Assembly: GCF_031454155.1 (NCBI RefSeq)
Contig: NZ_JAVDQG010000002.1
Span: 372,001 to 436,000 of the forward strand
DNA: 64,000 bases
Source of the DNA: Desmospora profundinema
GTDB lineage: Bacteria > Bacillota > Bacilli > Thermoactinomycetales > DSM-45169
Reading direction: 5' to 3'
The notes below the pieces were generated by a model. The model was not told the DNA's origin. It did not search any database and was given only the letters and a program-made list of their open reading frames with translations. Shown here piece by piece: positions 40,371-49,629 of this stretch. Position 1 is the first letter of the stretch. Each line of letters begins with the position of its first letter. The position numbers and the translations under genes are program-made.

Positions 40371-41555
40371 ATAACGCCAAGCCGTCTCCGCCATGATAGC
40401 GGCGCCGACAGGCAGACAGCGTTCATCGATGTCGAATACCGGGGTGTGCAGTTCCCTGGAAACGCCATCGGGTAATCCGCATCCCAGAAAAAACATCGCT
40501 CCCGCCACTTTTTCCGTCATATAACTAAAATCTTCCCCGGCCATACCAAAGGGCCCCTTTACCACATGAAATTCGGGATAAATGGATCGGACCGCTTCCA
40601 GGATCCGCCGGTTCACGTTGGGATCATTGTACAGGACGGGCTCCCCCCGATCCACTTCAAAGGTAAAATCTCCCCCCATCTGGCGGGCGAGGCCGAAAGC
40701 CTGTTCCACCTCCCGGATCAACTGCTCCCTCACATCGGGGCGGTAACTACGGATCGTCCCTTGTAAAAAGACTTCCGACGGAATGACGTTGCTGGCTGTT
40801 CCCGCGTGAATCTGCCCCACACTGACTACCGCCGGCTCCAAGGGTGAAACCCGCCGGGATATGATCCCGTGCAACGCTTGCAGCACGGGCAGTAACAAGA
40901 ACGTGGGGTCTGTACCCAGGTGGGGATAGGCCCCATGTCCCCCCGTTCCGTATAGAGTTCCCTCAAAGGTGTCGACACTGGCCATACTGTATCCGTCGTG
41001 AATTTGCAACGTGCCCACCGGCCATTCCGGAGCCATGTGCAGTGCCAGCGCCAGATCCACTCCTTCCAGCACCCCTGCTTCAATCATGTGAACGGCTCCT
41101 GTCTTGCCGTCTGTTCCCGTATATTCTTCGGCAGGCTGAAAAATAAAATGAACGTTGCCGGATCCTTTTCGTTCCTGGAATCGTTCCCCCAAAATCCGGG
41201 CCGCCCCCAACAAAATAGCGATATGCGCATCATGACCGCAGGCGTGCATCACGCCAGGAATTTGTGAACGGTAGCTGCGGTCGGTCACTTCCTGAATCGG
41301 TAAAGCGTCCATATCCGCTCGCAACGCAATCGTGGGACCGTCACCGCTTCCCAGCCGACCGACCACACCGGTCACTCCCACCTCCGTCTCCACCGCCATA
41401 CCTGGGATGCGGGCCAACACATCCGCCACCAGCCGGGCCGTTTCAAATTCACGGAAACTGAGTTCAGGATTGGCATGAATTTGGCGGCGCCAAGCCACCA
41501 GCTGGGGCATGATCCCCATCGCATATTGCGCTGTTTCTCCCGTTCCTTTCAGCAC
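40353..41555 (-). CDS. M20 family amidohydrolase / aminoacylase
   Basis: Dinuclear zinc amidohydrolase of 400 residues. Metal and catalytic motifs: RADMDALP (about 79-86), MHACGHDAH (about 103-111), PAEE (about 141-144) and HMAPEWPVG. It resembles IAA-amino-acid and N-acyl-L-amino-acid hydrolases and releases free amino acids from acyl derivatives. GGGAGGGGAG precedes the GTG start. It lies divergent to the ectoine genes 360 bp away; a metabolic link is possible but not shown. Confidence 0.9.
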   Translation of the reverse strand: MLKGTGETAQYAMGIMPQLVAWRRQIHANPELSFREFETARLVADVLARIPGMAVETEVGVTGVVGRLGSGDGPTIALRADMDALPIQEVTDRSYRSQIPGVMHACGHDAHIAILLGAARILGERFQERKGSGNVHFIFQPAEEYTGTDGKTGAVHMIEAGVLEGVDLALALHMAPEWPVGTLQIHDGYSMASVDTFEGTLYGTGGHGAYPHLGTDPTFLLLPVLQALHGIISRRVSPLEPAVVSVGQIHAGTASNVIPSEVFLQGTIRSYRPDVREQLIREVEQAFGLARQMGGDFTFEVDRGEPVLYNDPNVNRRILEAVRSIYPEFHVVKGPFGMAGEDFSYMTEKVAGAMFFLGCGLPDGVSRELHTPVFDIDERCLPVGAAIMAETAWRYLRESF

Positions 41556-41913
41556 TTTCTCCCCTCCCCTTTCCTCCCTCTCCTCCTGGGAACAGGATTT
41601 CTCTCCTTATTTCATTCTAACCGAACCCGTATGATTGCTTGCGCCATTGTGAAAAAAGCCGCTAACCCTCCCCCGTTCGGCATGAATTTATTCAACCGGG
41701 TCGAAAAGCGAACCATCTTTATGGATATGGCTGAATATCTCTCCTTCTTTTTCACTATCCTTGCTCAAGGCGATTTAAGCTTCAAAAAACGGGCAGAGTA
41801 CTTTGGACGGCAGGAGTGATTGACGTTACGATATAAAGCGAGTTGAAGCTGTTAAATTTTTTGAATGGTGGTGATGCTCCATCCGTGGCTCTGCTAGTTC
41901 TGTCCAAGACCCC
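41556..41913. other. Intergenic region between M20 hydrolase and ectA
   Basis: Must hold the two divergent promoters. A plus-strand frame (41630-41819) looks weakly protein-like (ends FFTILAQGDLSFKKRAEYF) but lacks a ribosome binding site, and I do not call it. No clear osmotic promoter could be assigned by eye. Confidence 0.4.
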
Positions 41914-42489
41914 GTGGATCCTGCCAAGGATTCACAATCCTCCATTTCAGCCTCTACTGAAGATCCAGCCTTGTCGTCAGATGGGATCCGCTTCCGCGCT
42001 CCCCGCAAGGAAGACGGCCCCGAAGTCTGGCGGCTGATCAAAAAAGCAGGTACTTTGGATCTTAATTCACCATACAGCTACTTGATGTTGTGCGATATGT
42101 TTTCCGATACCTGTGCCATCGCGGAGGAAGATGAAACCGTTGTTGGTTTTGTCTCTGCTTTCCTATTGCCTGATTCACCGAACACGGTGTTTATCTGGCA
42201 GGTGGCCGTCGATCCGTCGCAACGCGGAAAAGGGTTGGGCAAACAGCTGTTGCGCGAAGTGTTGAACCGGAACGCTTGCAAGGGAGTCCGCTTCCTTGAA
42301 GCAACCGTTTCCCCTTCTAATCGCCCATCCCAATCGTTGTTTCGCAGTCTGGCACGGGAGCATCGGACTGCTTGCCGGACTCGGGAACGTTACAGCGAAG
42401 AGTTGTTTCCCAGCAGCGGTCATGAATCGGAATGGACCTTTCGCATCGGCCCCCTGAACAAAAAGGAATCGACCGAGGAGGTACAGTAA
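41914..42489 (+). CDS. ectA: L-2,4-diaminobutyrate N-gamma-acetyltransferase EctA
   Basis: Second step of ectoine synthesis: acetylates diaminobutyrate. GNAT fold with EctA-specific blocks [55 protein letters not shown] (acetyl-CoA loop) and [13 protein letters not shown]. The 191-residue product from GTG 41914 carries an extra N-terminal Ser/Asp-rich stretch of about 24 residues; no ribosome binding site is visible, so the true start may be slightly different. First gene of ectABC(D), 4 bp from ectB. Confidence 0.93.
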   Translation: MDPAKDSQSSISASTEDPALSSDGIRFRAPRKEDGPEVWRLIKKAGTLDLNSPYSYLMLCDMFSDTCAIAEEDETVVGFVSAFLLPDSPNTVFIWQVAVDPSQRGKGLGKQLLREVLNRNACKGVRFLEATVSPSNRPSQSLFRSLAREHRTACRTRERYSEELFPSSGHESEWTFRIGPLNKKESTEEVQ

Positions 42490-42493
42490 ACTC

Positions 42494-43786
42494 TTGATAC
42501 CCACTTCTGAAAAAACGGCACCGGACATGAGTGTTTTTGAAACGCTGGAGTCTGAGGTGCGTAGTTATTGTCGAAGCTTTCCGACCGTGTTCGAGAAAGC
42601 CCAAGGATATAAACTGTGGGACACCCAGGGACGCGAATATATCGACTTTTTCGCCGGTGCGGGTGCTCTCAACTATGGACACAACCACCCTGCCATGAAG
42701 AAAAAGCTGGTGGATTACCTGATGGGCAGCAACATCATCCACAGTCTGGATATGGCGACCAAGGCGAAGGAAGCGTTCTTGAAGCGCTTTAACGACATCA
42801 TCCTGAAGCCGCGCCAGATGGAATATAAAGTGATGTTTCCCGGACCCACGGGTGCCAACACGGTGGAAAGCGCGTTGAAGCTGGCTCGGAAAGTAACCGG
42901 CCGGGAGACGGTGATCAGTTTCACTCACGCCTTTCACGGGATGACGCTGGGGGCTTTGTCCATCACCGGCAACTCCTTTAAACGCCATGGAGCCGGTGTG
43001 CCCTTGAACCACGCAGTGTCCATGCCTTACGAAAACTATCTCGGCGACGATATCGATTCGCTCACCCTGCTTGAGCGTTATTTGGAAGACAAAGGAAGTG
43101 GTGTTGCTCTTCCCGCCGCTATCATTCTGGAAACCGTCCAGGGTGAAGGGGGAATCAATGTCGCCAGCCCCGAATGGCTGAAGCAGGTGGAGAAGATTTG
43201 TCGCCGATGGGACATATTATTGATAGTGGACGATGTGCAGGCGGGTTGCGGACGGACCGGTCCCTTCTTCAGTTTTGAAAAGGCCGGGATTAAACCGGAT
43301 ATCGTCTGTCTGTCTAAATCGATCGGGGGATACGGACTGCCTATGGCTCTCACCCTCATCAAGCCCGAATTTGACGAGTGGGCACCGGGTGAACACAACG
43401 GCACCTTCCGTGGCCACAACTTGGCTTTCGTGGCGGCCACCGAATCTCTCTCCTTCTGGGAAACGGATGCGCTCACCAGAGAAACCTTGCGCAAAGGGGA
43501 AAAGACCAAACAATCCCTGCAGCAAATTGCCGACCAACACCCGGACTTGGATCCGGTCGTGCGCGGTCGCGGGCTGATGGTGGGAATCGCCTTCAACCAA
43601 ACGGACTTTGCCGGCAAGGTGTGCAAGGAGGCATTCAGCCGCGGGCTGATTATGGAAACCTCCGGGCCGGAAGACGAAGTGGCCAAATTGCTCCCGCCGC
43701 TCACCATCGACGATGAGGGGCTGGATCGCGGCTTGGCTATTCTGGAAGAAAGTATCGCCGTCGTCAAAGCATCCCTGGAACAGTAA
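42494..43786 (+). CDS. ectB: Diaminobutyrate-2-oxoglutarate aminotransferase EctB
   Basis: First step of ectoine synthesis: makes L-2,4-diaminobutyrate from aspartate semialdehyde with glutamate. Class III PLP aminotransferase of 430 residues with the EctB opening [20 protein letters not shown], the substrate region [27 protein letters not shown] and the PLP lysine in [10 protein letters not shown]. The TTG start at 42494 fits GAGGAGG 11 bases upstream; an ATG at 42527 has no such site. It lies 4 bp after ectA and 53 bp before ectC. Confidence 0.96.
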   Translation: MIPTSEKTAPDMSVFETLESEVRSYCRSFPTVFEKAQGYKLWDTQGREYIDFFAGAGALNYGHNHPAMKKKLVDYLMGSNIIHSLDMATKAKEAFLKRFNDIILKPRQMEYKVMFPGPTGANTVESALKLARKVTGRETVISFTHAFHGMTLGALSITGNSFKRHGAGVPLNHAVSMPYENYLGDDIDSLTLLERYLEDKGSGVALPAAIILETVQGEGGINVASPEWLKQVEKICRRWDILLIVDDVQAGCGRTGPFFSFEKAGIKPDIVCLSKSIGGYGLPMALTLIKPEFDEWAPGEHNGTFRGHNLAFVAATESLSFWETDALTRETLRKGEKTKQSLQQIADQHPDLDPVVRGRGLMVGIAFNQTDFAGKVCKEAFSRGLIMETSGPEDEVAKLLPPLTIDDEGLDRGLAILEESIAVVKASLEQ

Positions 43787-43839
43787 ACGAGATTTTCAAC
43801 ACACTTGTATTCATCGAATGGAAAGGAACGGTCGATAAC

Positions 43840-44223
43840 ATGATTGTACGCTACCTGGATGAAATCGTGGGCACCGACGGCGAAGTATCGGGGGAAACCT
43901 GGATCAGCCGCCGGCTCCTTTTGAAAAAAGACGGTTGCGGCTTCTCCCTGCATGACACCATCATCAAGGCCGGAACCGTGACGAATATGTGGTACAAAAA
44001 CCACATCGAAGCGGTCTACTGCATCGAGGGGGAGGGGGAAGTGGAAACCGTGGACGACGGCAAGGTTTACCCCCTCAAAGCGGGCTCCCTCTACACCCTC
44101 GACGGCCATGAAAAACACCAGCTTCGAGCCAAGACCCAAATGCGGATGATCTGTGTGTTTAATCCTCCCGTAAGCGGGAATGAAACCCATGACAAGGACG
44201 GGGCTTACCCCCTCGTCGACTAA
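43840..44223 (+). CDS. ectC: L-ectoine synthase EctC
   Basis: Cupin enzyme of 127 residues that closes N-gamma-acetyl-diaminobutyrate to ectoine. Family blocks MIVRYLDEIVGT, MWYKNHIEAVYCIEGEGEV and GSLYTLDGHEKHQLRA, with the iron-binding Glu, Tyr and His positions in these segments. Length is exactly typical. AAAGGAACG precedes the ATG. A hairpin with a T-run follows, separating it from ectD. Confidence 0.97.
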   Translation: MIVRYLDEIVGTDGEVSGETWISRRLLLKKDGCGFSLHDTIIKAGTVTNMWYKNHIEAVYCIEGEGEVETVDDGKVYPLKAGSLYTLDGHEKHQLRAKTQMRMICVFNPPVSGNETHDKDGAYPLVD

Positions 44224-44224
44224 G

Positions 44225-44256
44225 AAAACCCCCGATGGGGGTTTTCCCCTTTGGTT
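44225..44256 (+). terminator. Terminator or attenuator between ectC and ectD
   Basis: AAAACCCCC, GAT loop, GGGGGTTTT, then CCCCTTTGG. The T-run is short, so read-through into ectD is likely and would set a lower ectD level. Confidence 0.65.
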
Positions 44257-44354
44257 ACTTCATCCTATGAGTCCATTCGAGCCGTTGTTATCGCCTCCCT
44301 GGTTCCAGCCGGGAGAAGGAGACGAATCCGAAATCTACATTGGAGGAATGCTGA

Positions 44355-45281
44355 ATGCAGATGAACGATTGGTATCCTTCCCGAGTCGATCACCAGCCTC
44401 GGATCCTCAAACGGAAAGACCCCGTCCTTCACGGCGATGAACAGTCGCGAAACAAGGGGCCCTTCACCCCGGAACAGTTGGACTTCTTTGATAAAAACGG
44501 ATTTCTTCTCCTGGAGAACTTCTTCTCCGCCGAAGAAGTGGAAGGAATGAAGAAAGATCTGGATCGATTGTGGAAGGAAAACCGGTTCAACGACTCGCCC
44601 GAGATCATACGGGAGCCGGACAGCGAAGCGATTCGCTCCATCTTCGATGCACACCGGAAAAACGAGCGCTTCAACCGTCTCGTCCGCGATTCCCGCATCA
44701 CCGACCGGATCGCCCAGCTCCTCGGAAGCGATGTCTATGTGCACCAGTTTCGCATCAACTACAAGCCGGGATTTACGGGCAAGGAGTTCCAATGGCACTC
44801 GGATTTTGAGACATGGCACGTGGAAGACGGCATGCCCCGGATGCGGGCGGTCAGCTGTTCCATCCTGTTGACGGACAACCATTCCTACAACGGTCCGTTG
44901 ATGCTGATTCCCGGTTCCCACCGCCACTTTGTCTCCTGTATCGGGGAAACTCCCGATAACCATTTTAAACATTCCCTCCGAAAGCAGGAGGTGGGCGTCC
45001 CGGACCCCGACAGCCTCACCTGGCTATACAAACGGGGGGGAATCTACACCGCCACCGGCTCAGCGGGATCCCTGTTGCTCTTTGAATGCAACACCATGCA
45101 CGGTTCCGCCGGCAACATCTCCCCGCTGCCGCGCAGCAACGTGTTCTTTGTGTTCAACAGCGTGGAAAACGCCTTGGAAAAGCCCTTCTCCGGACAATCC
45201 CCCCGACCGGACTTTCCTGGCCAACCGCACGCCGCAAACCCCCGTGCTGGCCAAGACAAGCTGATAAGAACGAAGGTATGA
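44355..45281 (+). CDS. ectD: Ectoine 5-hydroxylase EctD
   Basis: Fe(II)/2-oxoglutarate dioxygenase of 308 residues that converts ectoine to 5-hydroxyectoine. The signature [20 protein letters not shown] contains the His-x-Asp iron pair, and the second His lies in [18 protein letters not shown] is eight bases before the ATG. It follows ectC after a hairpin and has its own strong terminator. Hydroxyectoine protects against heat and desiccation, which fits a thermotolerant spore former. Confidence 0.96.
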   Translation: MQMNDWYPSRVDHQPRILKRKDPVLHGDEQSRNKGPFTPEQLDFFDKNGFLLLENFFSAEEVEGMKKDLDRLWKENRFNDSPEIIREPDSEAIRSIFDAHRKNERFNRLVRDSRITDRIAQLLGSDVYVHQFRINYKPGFTGKEFQWHSDFETWHVEDGMPRMRAVSCSILLTDNHSYNGPLMLIPGSHRHFVSCIGETPDNHFKHSLRKQEVGVPDPDSLTWLYKRGGIYTATGSAGSLLLFECNTMHGSAGNISPLPRSNVFFVFNSVENALEKPFSGQSPRPDFPGQPHAANPRAGQDKLIRTKV

Positions 45282-45315
45282 AAGGAGCCCTCGTTTCCGA
45301 GGGCTCCTTTTTTGT
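45280..45315 (+). terminator. Terminator of the ect cluster
   Basis: AAAGGAGCCCTCG, TTTC loop, CGAGGGCTCCTTT, then TTTT. Confidence 0.9.
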
Positions 45316-45367
45316 GTTTGCATCGGACACTTAAGCCGGAGTGGGCTATTAACGTTGACATATCATC

Positions 45368-46618
45368 TTATTGAAAAGCAGCAAATGGATGCCTGCGTAA
45401 AAACAGAAACATCAGAAACACCATGCTCATCGAAGTAACAAACAACAACTTAATCGGCAGGAATTCGGCCCAGATTCCAGATAAGAACAGTCCAAGCGGT
45501 AAAGCAAGCTTCATCAGCATAGAAGAGGTACCCGCCACCCGCCCAAGCAGATGATTGGGGGTTAATTCCTGCCTGATCGTAAAATACACAATATTAGACA
45601 TCGTAATCGAAAAAACGCGAATCAACAACGAAATCCCGACCATCCACCACGTTTGCGACAAAACTAAAACCACATAACTAATCCCCTCTAAAAATAGACA
45701 CCACACATAAATTTGACCCCTGCCGTATCTTTTCCGTAATACGGGAATACACAATGATCCTAATAAGCCGCCTACCGCACCCATGCTATACATGAGCCCG
45801 ATTTGTTTCTCTGAAGCATGCAGCCAATCAGCGGCGTAAAAGATTAATACACCGATGACTAAGCTGGAAGCCAAGTTAATAAACAGAACCACAATCGTTG
45901 GAGTCAGAAGCATTTTATTCACCCAGAGCGCATCGATTCCTTCTTTCATTTCCATCCATAAGGACGTTTGTCCCTGTTTGGATCGTGTATCCGGAGCTGG
46001 AATATGGGTAAGCTGAACAAAGAGAAAAACCAAGCACAAGCAAACCAAAAAGACGGTAAAACTAACCTGATAAGAGTAGATGGCAATCAAGAAGCCCGCG
46101 ATGCCGGGCCCGATCATATTAATCAAAGTATCCACAAAGGATAACTTTGCATTTGCTGCGGTTAATTGCTGCTTACTGATGATCTGAGGCAGCACGGAAT
46201 GATGTGAGTTACCGAAAGTATAACCTGCAGCAGATAGGATAAACCCTAAGATATATAAATGCCAGAGTTCAATATGCTCCACATAGAGAAGATAAATAAT
46301 GCCTCCCAACGTGATGATCCTTACCAGTGTGGTCATGGACATCACCCATTTCCGATGGTACCGATCCACAATCACACCAGCAATCATCCCAATAAAAATG
46401 TTGGGAAAGAAATCAATCGCTCTCATCGTACTCATCGCCAGTGCCGATTGCGTCATATCATAGATGAGAAGTGGAAGAGCAATTAAATAAATTTGAAACC
46501 CGAAGTTGGAAAGGATCGATCCCGTCCATAAAAATAAAAAGTCTCGATTATGCCAAAGCGACCGCGGTCTTGACTGAACACTGGGTTGAAGTTGAACGTT
46601 CGTTTGACTGGCCCCCAA
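45368..46618 (-). CDS. MFS transporter, MefA/EntS-like exporter
   Basis: Major facilitator of 416 residues with about twelve transmembrane segments. It has the motif-A loop GVIVDRYHRKWVM (about 80-92) and the family opening LWHNRDFLFLWTGSILSNFG seen in macrolide-efflux MefA and siderophore exporter EntS types. The start is TTG 46618, about nine bases after AAGGAGG; a longer frame would include that site. Export of a drug or small peptide is likely; the substrate is unknown. Single gene. Confidence 0.88.
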   Translation of the reverse strand: MGASQTNVQLQPSVQSRPRSLWHNRDFLFLWTGSILSNFGFQIYLIALPLLIYDMTQSALAMSTMRAIDFFPNIFIGMIAGVIVDRYHRKWVMSMTTLVRIITLGGIIYLLYVEHIELWHLYILGFILSAAGYTFGNSHHSVLPQIISKQQLTAANAKLSFVDTLINMIGPGIAGFLIAIYSYQVSFTVFLVCLCLVFLFVQLTHIPAPDTRSKQGQTSLWMEMKEGIDALWVNKMLLTPTIVVLFINLASSLVIGVLIFYAADWLHASEKQIGLMYSMGAVGGLLGSLCIPVLRKRYGRGQIYVWCLFLEGISYVVLVLSQTWWMVGISLLIRVFSITMSNIVYFTIRQELTPNHLLGRVAGTSSMLMKLALPLGLFLSGIWAEFLPIKLLFVTSMSMVFLMFLFLRRHPFAAFQ

Positions 46619-46749
46619 TTGGTTTGCCCCCTCCTTACCAGACAATCAATTCTGTTTTTTCACCCTTTGTTAGTTCATCTAGAAAAAAGGTGTGAAATAA
46701 GTGTAAAGTGATGATGATTATCTCACCTTTAATGAACATTTTATAATGA

Positions 46750-46950
46750 AATGATTTAAACACTACCTTATCACTTTATGAATCGTTTGAAAAGAGGGAA
46801 TGGAATCAGAGAGAAACACAACTCTATCAGGTTCAAACCAAAATGCTAGAGTTACAAACCATACTCTGCTACACGAGGCGTCATACCAAAGTGGATGTTG
46901 ACCGTTTTAAAGAAATCTGTCATACCATACTGTCAAAAGTACAACTGTAG
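46750..46950 (+). pseudogene. Coding-like remnant, helical C-terminal fragment
   Basis: An open frame of 66 codons without a start codon encodes a helical, Gln/Glu-rich segment (NQRETQLYQVQTKMLELQ) and ends at TAG 46948. It resembles the C-terminal helix region of a regulator but cannot be identified. The rest of 46619-47003 is AT-rich and empty. Confidence 0.3.
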
Positions 46951-47003
46951 TTTCATCCGGATAAGCAACTTAAATATCTAATTGAAATTAGAAAAGAGAT
47001 TGA

Positions 47004-47444
47004 CTACAAAACACACCCTCTCTTTCTTTTTCGGTAATACTCATCTGCCATCCAAAAAACAATCGCGATCATAAGGTACATAAAAGCTTGAATCGATACC
47101 ATTCTATATCCAGCTTCAGTATATCCCACTCCAGAATCCAGCATGATGGCAAACATCAAGGCAATCATAAATCCAGCATGAATCAAAAAGGCAATAAACC
47201 GTCTAAAGGGAGGGTTATTTCTAGTCACCCAATCGGATAAAAGAGAGACTGGTATGCCAATTCCCAATATGACTAATGCGCTGATAATGGCAGCGTATAT
47301 CCAGAACCAAAGGAGATCATCTGGAGTGAGACTGTACGGTTCAAGGTGGAGAATTTCGTAAACGGTGTATAACCCACTATAGATGGCGAAAAACCCCCAT
47401 GCGACAAACGTAGAAAAAAGTTTGCGCCTTATTATTTCCTTCAC
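47004..47444 (-). CDS. Four-helix membrane protein, paralogue 1
   Basis: Protein of 146 residues with four hydrophobic helices and a basic end (DEYYRKRKRGCVL). It is the first of three close paralogues in this region, sharing MKE..RRKLFS, LVILGIGIPVSLLSDWVTRNN and IAIVFWMADEYYRK. I chose the GTG at 47444, eight bases after GGGGAG; all three proteins then start MKE. Divergent from a dead copy of a mocR-type gene. No known family recognised; function unknown. Confidence 0.75.
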   Translation of the reverse strand: MKEIIRRKLFSTFVAWGFFAIYSGLYTVYEILHLEPYSLTPDDLLWFWIYAAIISALVILGIGIPVSLLSDWVTRNNPPFRRFIAFLIHAGFMIALMFAIMLDSGVGYTEAGYRMVSIQAFMYLMIAIVFWMADEYYRKRKRGCVL

Positions 47445-47545
47445 GTTCATTACTCCCCTCTTGAATAAAGAAAAGATCGATTTTGATTTCATTTTATAAC
47501 ATTAAAGTATTTATTTGTATTTAATCTGATAAGGAGTGATCCCCC

Positions 47546-47712
47546 ATGCTGTGGCTTTCCATTGACCGTGACTTGGACATCCCTCTCACCCGGTAGGTTA
47601 ACCAGATCCGGGAGCGAATCCTGGCGGGTGTGCTGCGGGAGGGGGTCGTCTTCCTTCACCTGGTCATTGAGTGGGGCATCTCGCGCAATGTAGTCGTGGA
47701 AGCGCCTATGGC
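47546..47712 (+). pseudogene. Dead copy of the 5' end of the MocR regulator gene
   Basis: AAGGAGTGATCCCC and ATGCTGTGGCT... repeat the start of the intact gene at 49630 for about 165 bp (for example GACTTGGACATCCCTCTCAC and GCGAATCCTGGCGGGTGTGC). A CAG-to-TAG change makes a stop at codon 17 and small deletions shift the frame afterwards. It ends at the point where the winged helix would finish. Confidence 0.85.
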
Positions 47713-47723
47713 TAGTTATTGGT

Positions 47724-47876
47724 ATGAATATATACGGGGCTGCCATGACCGCGCTCCATCTCATGAATTTTATATGGGGACATCCAGGTGACACGATTTG
47801 GACTATTCATACACATAAACACGAAGGGTTTCATTATCTAATACCAGGCCAACAACATTGTTTTTCCTATCAATAA
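47724..47876 (+). CDS. Orphan 50-codon frame, possible gene fragment
   Basis: Frame of 50 codons rich in His, Thr and aromatic residues (GHPGDTIWTIHTHKHEGFHY), clearly protein-like in composition. It lies directly after the dead mocR copy. No ribosome binding site. It may be the tail of a lost gene brought in with the duplication; not identified. Confidence 0.3.
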   Translation: MNIYGAAMTALHLMNFIWGHPGDTIWTIHTHKHEGFHYLIPGQQHCFSYQ

Positions 47877-47890
47877 ACGTAGTGGTGCGC

Positions 47891-48292
47891 TTATTGCGCA
47901 CCAACCCATTTTTTTCGATAATATTCGTCTGCTGCCCAAAAAACAATAGCAATCATTAGGAACATAAACGCTTGCACCGATACGATTCTATATCCAGCAG
48001 CAGTATAAGGCATTAGGGCAATCATAAATCCAGCATGAATCATAAAAGCGATGATCCGTCTAAAAGGTAGATTCTTTCTAGTAACCCAATCGGATAAAAG
48101 AGAAACAGGTACGCCAACTCCTAATATAACTATTGCACTGACTATAGATATCATTACCCAAACCCAAAGTAGATCATCTGGAGTAAGAGTAGTATACGGA
48201 CCATCATAAACAATATATAAACCACTGTAAATTGCGTAGAATCCCCATGCGACAAAAGCAGAAAAAAACTTCCTCTTCATCGTTTCTTTCAA
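47891..48292 (-). CDS. Four-helix membrane protein, paralogue 2
   Basis: Protein of 133 residues, four helices, the shortest of the three paralogues. It shares WGFYAIYSGLYIVY, ILGVGVPVSLLSDWVTRKN and FWAADEYYRKKW with the others but lacks about 12 residues in the third loop. TTG start at 48292 with GAAGG five bases upstream. A hairpin GGTGCGC/GCGCACC overlaps its 3' end and may terminate it. Function unknown. Confidence 0.7.
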   Translation of the reverse strand: MKETMKRKFFSAFVAWGFYAIYSGLYIVYDGPYTTLTPDDLLWVWVMISIVSAIVILGVGVPVSLLSDWVTRKNLPFRRIIAFMIHAGFMIALMPYTAAGYRIVSVQAFMFLMIAIVFWAADEYYRKKWVGAQ

Positions 48293-48335
48293 AATACCTT
48301 CACTTCCTTTCTGCCCCTATCTAGGAAACCTGTGC

Positions 48336-48506
48336 ATGTATAATCCCTCTTCCCGAGGAATTTGTTATGAAGATATGCGGACTTATCTGCAGACTTATTT
48401 AGCGCAACGGGTTTCGGAAATCGCCTTTGGCCATTATACTGATTGGATATATGGTTGGCCGAAATTATTGTTTCCGCTCGCCTATCCGTTTGGACAGGGA
48501 TCATAA
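48336..48506 (+). CDS. Orphan 56-codon frame, possible gene fragment
   Basis: ATG-initiated frame of 56 codons with a protein-like, aromatic composition (FGHYTDWIYGWPKLLFPLAY). No ribosome binding site. It may be a remnant. The 280 bp that follow (48507-48786) hold nothing recognisable except an imperfect A/T hairpin near 48655. Confidence 0.3.
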   Translation: MYNPSSRGICYEDMRTYLQTYLAQRVSEIAFGHYTDWIYGWPKLLFPLAYPFGQGS

Positions 48507-48786
48507 GTTTACTCATGTTTCCATTTTCATTCCGAAAGCGAGAACCCCTAATATATTGAAGACTACATCCAATTAGTACTGAACTTGCGAGACCTTAGAA
48601 AGCCATCCTACATACAGAATGACTCCCTGTGGTTGGGTCAATCCAAACGATAGTGCCAAAAAAGGGGCTTTTTTGTCTTCCTGCACGCTTGGGTTACCCT
48701 CACTCTTTGGTTAAAATAAGGGTTGCGGCCCATTTACACACTCCCTGCATAGGATTCCTGATTGACGAAAAGGAGAATAACGACAG

Positions 48787-49029
48787 ATGAAGCTAGGAAA
48801 ATGGACGATCTATTCCCTTGTCATTCTCATCTTGAACTTTATCCATATCAACTTTATCCGCTTTGATGGTGAAATCTTCGTTCTAATCAGTTCCGTTGCC
48901 TATCCTGTTGGAATGGGATTGGGTATAAAGGCGGTTATGGAGAAGAAGAAATACGGATGGATAGGGATTATAGGAAATATGCTTTTTCTCCTGCCGATTC
49001 TTCCTCTCATCTTGTTTCGTTATGGTTAA
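48787..49029 (+). CDS. Small membrane protein, 80 aa
   Basis: Protein of 80 residues with three hydrophobic segments (about 7-24, 30-48, 57-76) and a basic loop (MEKKKYG). AAGGAG lies ten bases before the ATG. No family recognised. It converges with paralogue 3 of the four-helix proteins. Confidence 0.65.
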   Translation: MKLGKWTIYSLVILILNFIHINFIRFDGEIFVLISSVAYPVGMGLGIKAVMEKKKYGWIGIIGNMLFLLPILPLILFRYG

Positions 49030-49042
49030 TTCGTCGATACAA

Positions 49043-49531
49043 TTAAGAGGCTCTCTTTTTTTTTCGATAATATTCATCTGCCATCCAAAAAACAATCGCG
49101 ATCATAAGGTATATAAAAGCTGGAACCGATTTTATTTCATATCTAGCTTCAGCATATCCCACTCCAGCATCAAGCATGATGGCAAACATGAAGGCAATAA
49201 ATCCAGCATGAATCAGAAAAGCGATAAACGGTCGATAGGGAGGATTATTTCTAGTCACCCAATCGGATAAAAGAGAGACTGGCATGCCAATCCCCAGTAT
49301 GACTAATGCGCTGATAATGGAAGCGTATATCCAGAACCACAGGAGATAATCTGGAGTGGGACTGTACGGACCGAGGTGAAGAATTTCGTAAGCCGTATAT
49401 AACCCGCTAAAGATGGAGAAAAACCCCGTGAGGTGGAGAATTTCGTAAACCATGTATAACCCACTGTAGATAGCGAAAAACCCCCATGCGACAAACGCAG
49501 AAAAAAGCTTGCGCCTCATTGTTTCCTTCAC
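49043..49531 (-). CDS. Four-helix membrane protein, paralogue 3, with internal duplication
   Basis: Protein of 162 residues, closest to paralogue 1. It contains a tandem duplication of 19 residues: GFFAIYSGLYMVYEILHLT is followed at once by GFFSIFSGLYTAYEILHLG, so one helix is present twice. Start GTG 49531, eight bases after GGGAG. It is divergent from the intact mocR-type gene with a 98-bp gap, the same arrangement as paralogue 1 and the dead copy. Function unknown. Confidence 0.75.
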   Translation of the reverse strand: MKETMRRKLFSAFVAWGFFAIYSGLYMVYEILHLTGFFSIFSGLYTAYEILHLGPYSPTPDYLLWFWIYASIISALVILGIGMPVSLLSDWVTRNNPPYRPFIAFLIHAGFIAFMFAIMLDAGVGYAEARYEIKSVPAFIYLMIAIVFWMADEYYRKKKRAS

Positions 49532-49629
49532 GTCATTACTCCCTTCTAAAGAAGATAAGATCGATTTCGATTTCATTTTATAATATTCTAGTATGTATTT
49601 ATATTTAACCTGATAAGGAGTGATCCCCT

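Noticed and set aside
44265-44972. 235-codon minus-strand frame within ectD
   Set aside because: Shadow of the well-supported ectD gene.
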